Below, in pieces: positions 26,812-33,894 of a stretch of 60,145 nucleotides of DNA. Numbering within the stretch: the stretch's first letter is position 1; the number at the start of each line of letters is the position of its first letter. A program made the translations under genes and the position numbers. Below the pieces are notes generated by a model. That model was not told the DNA's origin, made no database searches, and saw only the letters and a program-made list of their open reading frames with translations. The stretch lies in contig JBOFGS010000007.1 of NCBI GenBank assembly GCA_051649245.1, positions 1-60,145 on the forward strand, given 5' to 3'. The DNA is from Brevinema_A sp051649245. Its GTDB lineage: Bacteria > Spirochaetota > Brevinematia > Brevinematales > Brevinemataceae.

Positions 26812-28680
26812 TTAAACAGTTTCTTTTTTCTTTTGGAATGAAAGAAGTGTTATTAAGACTAATGCTGTAATACACATACCAGCAATGACTGCGATAATAA
26901 ATCCAATTTTATTATCAACAACAGGTAGAACAATTGGTCCACCATGAGGGGCATGATCGGTGACTTTGAAAATTGCTGCAATCATTCCACCAATAATACC
27001 CCCACTCATTAATGAAGGAATTACGCATAAAGGATTTGCAACAGCAAAAGGAATTGCACCTTCTGTAATTCCGATCAATCCCATTAAAAAAGCAGCATTT
27101 CCAGCTTCTCTTTCTTGTTCATCGAAGAGAGTAGGGCGTATTTTAGTTGCCAACCATACACCCAATGGAGGGATACACACTGAAACGGCTACCATTCCCA
27201 TTATTTCAGGAACACCTGATTGGATCATCGAAACTCCAAATAAAAACGCTACTTTGTTGACAGGACCACCCATATCAAAAGTAATCATTGCACCGATGAT
27301 TGCTCCTAAAATAACAGCACTTGAACGCATATTTTGTAAAAATAGTGTTAGTGCATCCATCAAACCTCGAATAGGAGAACCGACAATAAATAATACTGTT
27401 ACCGTTAAAGCTGTACCAATTAATGGAACAATGAATATAGGTAAAATCGCTCTTAATGCTGGAGGTAATTTTATCGTTGCTAATTGCTTAGAAATATAGC
27501 CAGCTACAAATCCTGCTAAAATACCACCTAAAAATCCTGTACCCAACTGTGCTGCTAATGCACCTCCTACAAAACCAGGGACAAGTCCTGAACGATCTGC
27601 GATACTTTGAGCAATAAAACCTGCTAACATAGGGATCATTAATCCAAATGCAAGCCCTCCAATTTGTTCCATTTTTTGGAGAAGGGGATTTGTGATTTCT
27701 ATCCCTGTATTAGCTTTGACTCCAGATAACGCAATAGCTAAGGCAATATAAACCCCACCAACAACCACTAAAGGAATAATAGCACCAACACCACCCATTA
27801 AATAACGATAAAATGGTGTTTTTTTTGTTTCAGGAGTATTTGTTTTCTTATCATTATGCTGAATAGAAGAATTGTTGATATTTGTTTTAGAAAGATCAAT
27901 TTTAGAAGCATCTGTAATAATATTTTTTGCTTTGGAAATCGCATCAGCTACACTTACCTCAATCTTATACTTTCCTTTAAATCGCTCTGTTTCTACAGCT
28001 CTATCACAAGCTAAAATAACACATTTTGCATGTGAAATTTCTTCATCTGTTAATGCATTTTCAACACCAATAGATCCGTTTGTTTCTACTTTGATATTTA
28101 TTCCAAGTTCTTCTGCCGCATGTTTCAATTTTTCTGCTGCAACATATGTATGGGCAACTCCCACAGGACATGCTGTCACCGCAATAATTTCAGGGAATGC
28201 ACTTGTTTTTTGTGTCTGTGAAGACTTTTTATGATTACTTAATATCTTCATGAATTCTTCAGGACTTTGAGATGCTGTTAATTTTGAAATTAATCCTTCT
28301 TGTAAAAATGCTGTTGATAGCATACTGATAATTTTGATATGCTCATCTGAATTACTTGTTGGAATGGCTAGTAAAAAGACAAGCTTAATAGAAGCTGAAC
28401 CATTTGTATTTTCCCATGGAGAAGCAAGAGTAGCAGCAAAAACAGTGGTTTTATTGATCGTCGAACTTTTTGCATGAGGAATAGCAATTCCTTCTTCTAG
28501 ATCTGTTCCAGATTTTTCTCTTTCAAGCACATCTTTGATGAATTGATCCTGATTAGTACAAATTCCTTGTTTTGAAAGTTCTTTAGCAACATAAGTAATA
28601 TAAGATTCTTTATTCTTAAAATTGGCATTGATGGAGATATTTTTAAGAGAAATAATATCTTGTATTTGACTCAAATCCAT
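26812..28680 (-). CDS. fruA: PTS fructose-type EIIABC permease
   Basis: A single polypeptide with all three EII parts. EIIA has the phosphohistidine His69 in EEGIAIPHAK. EIIB has Cys171 in TACPVGVAHTY. A short linker rich in Asn, Thr and Lys follows, and EIIC starts near residue 285 with about ten hydrophobic segments, including the GGPVNKVA and TEGAIPFA motifs. 622 residues, complete. AAGGAG precedes the ATG. Neither 1-phosphofructokinase nor a FruR-type regulator is adjacent, so the gene stands alone between two terminators. Fructose is the family's usual substrate; mannose or a polyol is possible. Confidence 0.92.
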   Translation of the reverse strand: MDLSQIQDIISLKNISINANFKNKESYITYVAKELSKQGICTNQDQFIKDVLEREKSGTDLEEGIAIPHAKSSTINKTTVFAATLASPWENTNGSASIKLVFLLAIPTSNSDEHIKIISMLSTAFLQEGLISKLTASQSPEEFMKILSNHKKSSQTQKTSAFPEIIAVTACPVGVAHTYVAAEKLKHAAEELGINIKVETNGSIGVENALTDEEISHAKCVILACDRAVETERFKGKYKIEVSVADAISKAKNIITDASKIDLSKTNINNSSIQHNDKKTNTPETKKTPFYRYLMGGVGAIIPLVVVGGVYIALAIALSGVKANTGIEITNPLLQKMEQIGGLAFGLMIPMLAGFIAQSIADRSGLVPGFVGGALAAQLGTGFLGGILAGFVAGYISKQLATIKLPPALRAILPIFIVPLIGTALTVTVLFIVGSPIRGLMDALTLFLQNMRSSAVILGAIIGAMITFDMGGPVNKVAFLFGVSMIQSGVPEIMGMVAVSVCIPPLGVWLATKIRPTLFDEQEREAGNAAFLMGLIGITEGAIPFAVANPLCVIPSLMSGGIIGGMIAAIFKVTDHAPHGGPIVLPVVDNKIGFIIAVIAGMCITALVLITLLSFQKKKETV

Positions 28681-28713
28681 AGCAGGACTCCTTAATTATG
28701 TATAATATAATTA

Positions 28714-28741
28714 ATTTTATCATATTAATATGTTAAGTCAA
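28714..28741 (-). promoter_or_regulatory. fruA promoter with palindrome in the spacer
   Basis: Minus strand: TTGACT (28741-28736), 16-bp spacer, TAAAAT (28719-28714) preceded by TGA, an extended -10. The spacer holds the perfect palindrome CATATTAATATG (28721-28732), extendable to 20 bp with one mismatched pair, so a repressor could bind here. Confidence 0.6.
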
Positions 28742-28793
28742 TATTAATTTTATTTAATAATAATATTATTTGATAAACATTACACAATCTATG

Positions 28794-28857
28794 TTCTCAA
28801 CATTCAATAAAAAACAACACCTTTTTAAAGGTGTTGTTTTTTATTGAATGTTGAGAA
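28794..28857 (-). terminator. Very long perfect hairpin terminator of manA
   Basis: Arms 28794-28824 and 28827-28857 pair over 31 bp without mismatch. The core AACAACACC is flanked by A and T runs, which gives terminator character on both strands. It touches the manA stop codon. Confidence 0.88.
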
Positions 28858-29817
28858 TTATTTAGGATATGCTTCTAAAAAAATACCTGATCCTTGTATC
28901 TGTACTGTCGCATTTGCTGGAACAAGAACACCTGCACCAGTAGTCACAGAAATCGATGTTTCATCTATTGTAAATTCCATTGTACCTTCAAGAATTGAAT
29001 ACAAACGCATAACATCCATAGTTGGACGGACAAGTAAAGAAGAAATAGTGACTTTTCGTAATGAAAAATAATCCCAATCTAATAATATAACTTCATCTTC
29101 TTTGGAGTTATTAAAATTAGTTATTTGTGGTTTTGCATCAAAAGCAATAACATCTGCTGATTTTTCAATATGAAGAGGGCGTTTGACACCATTTTCTTCA
29201 CGATCAAAATCATAAATACGATAAGTAATATCAGAATTTTGTTGTAGTTCACAAATTAAAATACTGCCTTTTAAACTCCCATGGACGACACCAGGATCAA
29301 TACGAACGAGATCTCCTGGTTTCACGGAAATATGTTCAAACATATCATCAAATTGATTGTTGTGTGCTTTATTTAAGTATTCTTCTTTGGTGACATGTGG
29401 TTTCATTCCCATAATCAATTCTGCGTCTTCCGTTGCAGAAATAATATACCAACATTCCGCTTTTCCAAACGAATTTTCATGAGGTAATGCATAACTATCA
29501 CTAGGATGAACTTGAATGGATAATTTATCATTAATATCTAAAAATTTTAATAATAATGGAAACTTCCCTTGATATTTATCATAAATTTTTTGACCTAAAA
29601 TTTCTTTTCCATGTTCTTTTAAAAGATCTGGCAATGTTTTTCCAACAAAAGGACCATTAAGAATGGTGCCTATGCCATTTGGATGAGCAGATACTTCCCA
29701 ACTTTCTCCATATAACTCATCAGTAGGAAGTGATTTTCCTAAAACAGTTTCTAGAGCTCTGCCGCCCCAAACTTTTGTTTTATAGACTGTTTCAAGAAGC
29801 ATAGGATAGCGTGTCAT
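28858..29817 (-). CDS. manA: Mannose-6-phosphate isomerase, class I
   Basis: Interconverts mannose 6-phosphate and fructose 6-phosphate with zinc. Type I cupin enzyme: QVHPSD with the first zinc ligand, GKAECWY, PGVVHGSLKG with another zinc histidine, and the ELQQNSDITYRIYDFDR signature that ends the active site. 319 residues, the short bacterial form. GGAGAA precedes the ATG. It lies 33 nt after the EIICB gene on the same strand. This is good context for the pair taking in mannose (or a mannose-yielding sugar) as its 6-phosphate and passing it to glycolysis. Confidence 0.94.
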   Translation of the reverse strand: MTRYPMLLETVYKTKVWGGRALETVLGKSLPTDELYGESWEVSAHPNGIGTILNGPFVGKTLPDLLKEHGKEILGQKIYDKYQGKFPLLLKFLDINDKLSIQVHPSDSYALPHENSFGKAECWYIISATEDAELIMGMKPHVTKEEYLNKAHNNQFDDMFEHISVKPGDLVRIDPGVVHGSLKGSILICELQQNSDITYRIYDFDREENGVKRPLHIEKSADVIAFDAKPQITNFNNSKEDEVILLDWDYFSLRKVTISSLLVRPTMDVMRLYSILEGTMEFTIDETSISVTTGAGVLVPANATVQIQGSGIFLEAYPK

Positions 29818-29850
29818 TATTTCTCCTTAAAATTAACAGTATTGTTGATT

Positions 29851-31263
29851 TTATTTATTTAATTGTTTTTTAATTTCCGTAGCTAAAAATTCTACATCAG
29901 TACCTATAATGATCTGAACAGAATCATTCATCGAAATAATTCCTTTTGATCCAATTTTTTTAATCTGAGCTTCGTTCATTTTGGTAGGATCGTTTAATTT
30001 TAAACGTAACCGAGTAACGCAGTTTGTTAGTTCTTTGACATTTTCTTTTCCACCAAGGTATTCAATGTAAAGAGGTGCAAGTTTTGTATATTCTGATGAA
30101 GCAATACTACTATCAGAAGATTCTTCTGTGTCAGAATCAACTTCCAAGCCTGGTGTTTTTAAATTTAACAACTTAATTAATGCATAAAATGTAATGAAGT
30201 ATAAGACAAAAAATCCTATCCCAATCAATAATATTAATCCAGGATTCGTTCCATATTTCCAAGAAAGAACCAAATCAATAATTCCACCTGAGAATGTAAA
30301 TCCTGCACGAATATGTAAAAGATATGATACCGCATAACTTAATCCCATATATCCGGCATGAATAACAAATAGAATTGGTGCTACGAATAAAAATGAAAAC
30401 TCAATAGGTTCTGTTACTCCTGTTAATAAAGAAGTTAACGCAATACTTGCAAATAATCCTACTGAAAGATTTCTTTTTTCTTTAGGGACACATAGGTACA
30501 TTGCAAGTGCTGCTGCAGGTAGACCAAAAATCATCACTGGGAAAAATCCTGACATAAAGATTCCCGCTGTTGGATCTCCTGCAAAGAATCTATTCAAGTC
30601 ACCTGTAAATACCTCACCGGCAGCATTGGTATAGCTACCAAGAGCAAAATAAGCATATTTTTCAATGATATGTTGTAATCCAAAAGGAATAAGCAGACGA
30701 TTGAAAAATCCATAGAAAAATAACCCGAATGCACCGGTAGATGTAATCCAATTACCAAGATTTGCAATTCCAATACTGACGGAAGGCCAAACATGCCCTA
30801 AAAACATTGCTGTTGGTACAGAAAAGACCCCTGACATAATAGGAACAAATCTTCTGCCACCAAAAAACGCTAAAAATACAGGAAGTTTTGTGAGATGAAA
30901 TGCGTTATATGTGTATCCCCCAATAAAACCTGCGAGAACACCACCAAAAATTAAGAGATCGTTTTCAGGATTGATACTTTTTGTAATTGCAACAAGGATT
31001 AAATATGAGGTTGCTCCAGCTAATCCTGCTGAAACATCTCTATCTTTTGCTAATCCACCTGATATTCCAATTGCAAAAAGTAACGCAAGATTTTTAAAAA
31101 TCGCTAATCCTGCTTCGCTAATAATAGTATTATTAATTAAATCCGGTTGACCTAAACGTAGTAATAATCCCGCAATCGGTAATACTGCAATAGGCAAAAC
31201 AAGAGCTTGCCCAATTTTTTGCAGTTCACCAAGAATAATCTGAAAAAAATTTGTTTTTTTCAT
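29851..31263 (-). CDS. PTS EIICB permease, glucose/N-acetylglucosamine family
   Basis: A membrane permease with C-terminal EIIB. EIIC motifs include QALVLPIAVLPIAGLLLRLG at the N-terminus, AFFGGRRFVPI, LLIPFGLQHII and GVTEPIEFSFLF. A Ser/Asp-rich linker near residue 375 precedes EIIB with phosphocysteine Cys415 in TNCVTRLR. 470 residues; no EIIA domain. GGAGG precedes the ATG. NagE-like proteins take N-acetylglucosamine, but manA sits directly downstream and no nagA or nagB is here, so mannose or glucose is at least as likely. A soluble glucose-type EIIA must come from elsewhere. Confidence 0.9.
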   Translation of the reverse strand: MKKTNFFQIILGELQKIGQALVLPIAVLPIAGLLLRLGQPDLINNTIISEAGLAIFKNLALLFAIGISGGLAKDRDVSAGLAGATSYLILVAITKSINPENDLLIFGGVLAGFIGGYTYNAFHLTKLPVFLAFFGGRRFVPIMSGVFSVPTAMFLGHVWPSVSIGIANLGNWITSTGAFGLFFYGFFNRLLIPFGLQHIIEKYAYFALGSYTNAAGEVFTGDLNRFFAGDPTAGIFMSGFFPVMIFGLPAAALAMYLCVPKEKRNLSVGLFASIALTSLLTGVTEPIEFSFLFVAPILFVIHAGYMGLSYAVSYLLHIRAGFTFSGGIIDLVLSWKYGTNPGLILLIGIGFFVLYFITFYALIKLLNLKTPGLEVDSDTEESSDSSIASSEYTKLAPLYIEYLGGKENVKELTNCVTRLRLKLNDPTKMNEAQIKKIGSKGIISMNDSVQIIIGTDVEFLATEIKKQLNK

Positions 31264-31276
31264 TGTTTTCCTCCAT

Positions 31277-31346
31277 CTTATGATAATTGTTAATCTTTAT
31301 CTATATTATATAGCATATATTATATAAAATCAACAATTATTATAAG
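31277..31346 (-). promoter_or_regulatory. Promoter of the EIICB-manA operon flanked by inverted half-sites
   Basis: Minus strand: TTGATT (31333-31328), 17-bp spacer, TATAAT (31310-31305). A 15-bp element, CTTATGATAATTGTT (31277-31291), is repeated inverted at 31332-31346 with one change. Its core TTATGATAA recurs inverted again at 31350-31358. Half-sites on both sides of the start point look like operators for a repressor. Confidence 0.6.
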
Positions 31347-31358
31347 ATGTTATCATAA

Positions 31359-31630
31359 TATGATTATTTAAATTATTGTTTACAAATATTCGCAATAAGT
31401 GTGAAGATATTATATATAATAAATGTTGAGGAACCTTATGATGAGGAACATATTTATTTGTGATGTTTTTTAATGTTTGTAATATTAAAACTGGGATTTA
31501 TATTTTTGATTAATCTTGTTGTTTCTGTTATTAATGAGTAACTATTAATGATTGATCTTTTGAAAAAAGTCAGTGCTAGATGGATCAATAATAATTCACA
31601 AATGATCTTAGGACTCATCTTTAATGAATA
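31359..31630. other. Intergenic stretch, possible decayed coding remnant
   Basis: No intact gene. On the plus strand, one frame from about 31470 to 31635 reads like protein across a single in-frame stop (31539-31541). The second half begins with ATG at 31548 and reads MIDLLKKVSARWINN. This could be a dead gene end or chance. A minus-strand frame at 31454-31732 overlaps the sodC end and is judged a shadow. Confidence 0.25.
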
Positions 31631-31680
31631 TAAACAAAATAAAAAACAGCAACATTTGTTGCTGTTTTTTATTTTGTTTA
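31631..31680. terminator. Long perfect hairpin terminator of sodC
   Basis: 24-bp perfect arms (31631-31654 and 31657-31680), core CAGCAACA, T run on each strand. Confidence 0.88.
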
Positions 31681-31688
31681 TATCGTAT

Positions 31689-32216
31689 TTATTTTTTGAA
31701 AGGTGCTGCGTACAATCTGCCACCACCACCACCTAGAGGCATAGGATGATCTGAGTAATTGTCAGAATGCACATGAATCATCAAACTTTTACCTAAGATG
31801 TCTGAGATGTTGATTTTTTTACTAATAACTTGTTGCTTTAAAATACCATTTTTTGATACTTTTATTTTAGGAAGATCGCCACGATGACCGTTTTTATTTG
31901 GCCCTAAATGTTTTCCTGTTTTATCAGGATCCCAATGTCCTCCAGCTAATCCTCCTATGACCAGTTCTTTTTTATCATTTTTTGAAGGTCCAAGGGTGTT
32001 TGTTTCATGGAGATGAAATCCATGGTATCCTGGAGCAAGATTTGTTCCATATAGATTGATTTTGATTCCTCCTTTGTCCATTTCTTCCACAACAATTTTA
32101 CCCACAGATTCTCCTAATCCTTTTTCTGTAAGAGCATATAATGTTGCTTCATATGTGACGCCATACATATTAATAGCTGTCAATAAAAAAAGCAAATTAA
32201 TTGCGATATATTTCAT
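31689..32216 (-). CDS. sodC: Copper/zinc superoxide dismutase lacking all cysteines
   Basis: Converts superoxide to hydrogen peroxide and oxygen in the periplasm. Signal peptide about residues 1-19. All metal ligands are visible: His68 and His70 (FHLH), His94 (GGHWDP), His103 (KHLGP), His111 and Asp114 (GHRGDLP), and His148 (MIHVHSDN). The end reads LGGGGGRLYA, so the active-site arginine is kept. The two cysteines that form the conserved disulfide are replaced, and there is no cysteine anywhere in the 175 residues, which is unusual. AAAGGAG precedes the ATG. Single gene with its own promoter and terminator. Confidence 0.92.
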   Translation of the reverse strand: MKYIAINLLFLLTAINMYGVTYEATLYALTEKGLGESVGKIVVEEMDKGGIKINLYGTNLAPGYHGFHLHETNTLGPSKNDKKELVIGGLAGGHWDPDKTGKHLGPNKNGHRGDLPKIKVSKNGILKQQVISKKINISDILGKSLMIHVHSDNYSDHPMPLGGGGGRLYAAPFKK

Positions 32217-32257
32217 ATTAAACTCCTTTGAAATTTATGGATATATTTCTGTATATA

Positions 32258-32287
32258 ATTATAAATTATCTACTCAATTAAAATCAA
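32258..32287 (-). promoter_or_regulatory. Promoter of sodC
   Basis: Minus strand: TTGATT (32287-32282), 18-bp spacer, TATAAT (32263-32258). Confidence 0.6.
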
Positions 32288-32541
32288 TACTATTCTGGTA
32301 TTTTTATTTATTTTAAAGGCATTTTTTAAATCTACGAAGAGAGTGTATATTAGATCATTTTGTAGTGAGTTTGTCTTTGTTCCGATATTCTTGCCATTTT
32401 TTTATTATTGAATTAATATTGTGTTTTTATATATTAAAGGTATCCCGATAAATTATACTAAAATCATTAAAATCAGATACTTCCATATAACTCTGTGAAT
32501 TATATAATGAATATTTTCATCTTAATATTTTAGTAAAAACA
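32288..32541. other. Intergenic region between sodC and azgA promoters
   Basis: AT-rich, no gene. I looked for a purine riboswitch ahead of the purine permease and did not find its conserved loops. Confidence 0.5.
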
Positions 32542-32570
32542 TTGATTTTGATAATATTTTATGCTATAAT
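32542..32570 (+). promoter_or_regulatory. Promoter of the purine permease gene
   Basis: TTGATT (32542-32547), 17-bp spacer, TATAAT (32565-32570), with an upstream TGC that makes an extended -10. The start of transcription near 32577 leaves room only for the ATG at 32599. Confidence 0.7.
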
Positions 32571-32598
32571 AATTCAAAAATAAATGGTGGGGTTAGTA

Positions 32599-33894
32599 AT
32601 GTTTGTTTTTTTAGACAATTTGTTTAAGATAAGGCAAAGACATTCTTCTATCAAAATAGAAATATTTGGTGGTATCGCAACCTTTATGGCAATGTCCTAT
32701 ATTATTGTTGTCAATCCTAATATTCTATCTCTAACGGGGATGGATAAAAATGCTTTATTTACGGTAACATGTATTGCAACAGCAATAGGAACATTTTTAT
32801 CTGGTATTCTTGGAAATATGCCGATTGTACTTGCCCCTGCTATGGGATTGAATGCATTTTTTACATTTTCTTTAGTAAAAGGACAAGGAATATCCTGGGA
32901 ACAAGCACTTGGAGTGGTGTTTATTTCTGGGATATTTTATTTATTACTTGCAATCAGTGGTGTCAGAAAGAAAATTATTAATATCATTCCTCAATCAATC
33001 AGTATCTCAGCAACTGTCGGTATTGGTTTTTTTATAGCCTTCATAGGGCTAAGGAGTGCTAATCTTATCGTAGCGAATCCGGAAACTCTTGTTTCTCTTG
33101 GTGAAATCAACTCTCAAACATTGCTTTCCTTATTAGGTATCTTACTGATGGTATTTTTTCAATATTACCACGTTAGGGGTGGTATTCTTTTTAGTATTGT
33201 GATTGTAACAATTTTTAGTGTTTTGTTAGGATTAGTTGAAAAACCAACAGAAATTTTTGCTGTCCCTCCTAGCATAGCTCCTACATTATTTAAATTAGAT
33301 ATCCTAGGTGCATTAAAATGGTCATTGGGTGGAGCTATATTTTCATTTTTATTTATTGATATGTTTGATTCATTATTGTTGATTCTCTCTTGCGAACGAG
33401 AAATGAAATTAGAACATAAAGATGGTCATACAAAAGATATTGATAACATGCTCTATGCTGATTTAACATCAACAATAATCGGTTCTTGTTTAGGGACAAG
33501 TACAATTTCTGCTTGTAGCGAATCAAATGTTGGAATAACAATGGGAGCAAGAACGGGGCTAGCTTCTATAGTCACTGCGAGCTTATTTTTGATAGCCATG
33601 TTCTTTACTCCTGTTATTAAAGTAATACCATTATTTGCCACAGCACCAGCATTAGTAATGGTAGGTGTATATATGTTTCATAATGTTACTAAACTTGATT
33701 TTTCAGACCTAACAGTAGCTGTTCCTAGTTTTTTAACAATTATTTTAATGCCATTGACACATAATATTGTTATAGGATTAAGCTTTGGTTTTATTTCACA
33801 TCTTTTTATGTATATTCTAGCACGAAAAACCAAAGAAGTACCATTACTCTTGTGGATGATAGGTGTTGCATCTGTTGTTTTTTTAGTTCTTTAA
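32599..33894 (+). CDS. AzgA/PbuG family adenine/guanine/hypoxanthine permease
   Basis: Imports purine bases by proton symport (NCS2 superfamily, AzgA branch). Typical motifs: EIFGGIATFMAMSYIIVVNP at the N-terminus, LAPAMGLNAFF, ISATVGIGFFIAFIGL, FLFIDMFDS and TSTISACSESNVGI. About 12-14 hydrophobic segments, 431 residues from this start. An ATG at 32584 is in frame but has no ribosome-binding site and lies about 7 nt after the predicted transcription start; GGTGGGG precedes the ATG at 32599. It fits the nucleoside salvage genes at 2.5-6.8 kb. Its end overlaps the next, convergent gene by 4 nt. Confidence 0.9.
   Translation: MFVFLDNLFKIRQRHSSIKIEIFGGIATFMAMSYIIVVNPNILSLTGMDKNALFTVTCIATAIGTFLSGILGNMPIVLAPAMGLNAFFTFSLVKGQGISWEQALGVVFISGIFYLLLAISGVRKKIINIIPQSISISATVGIGFFIAFIGLRSANLIVANPETLVSLGEINSQTLLSLLGILLMVFFQYYHVRGGILFSIVIVTIFSVLLGLVEKPTEIFAVPPSIAPTLFKLDILGALKWSLGGAIFSFLFIDMFDSLLLILSCEREMKLEHKDGHTKDIDNMLYADLTSTIIGSCLGTSTISACSESNVGITMGARTGLASIVTASLFLIAMFFTPVIKVIPLFATAPALVMVGVYMFHNVTKLDFSDLTVAVPSFLTIILMPLTHNIVIGLSFGFISHLFMYILARKTKEVPLLLWMIGVASVVFLVL

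Noticed and set aside
26960..27499. Long plus-strand frame opposite fruA
   Set aside because: It is the antisense shadow of the EIIC domain; it has no ribosome-binding site and biased Ile/Pro/Asn composition typical of antisense frames of membrane proteins.
31454..31732. 92-codon minus-strand frame over the sodC end
   Set aside because: It crosses the sodC terminator and the end of sodC in another frame and shows no domain.
32288..32598. Purine riboswitch ahead of the purine permease
   Set aside because: The conserved loop and junction sequences of the purine aptamer are not present.
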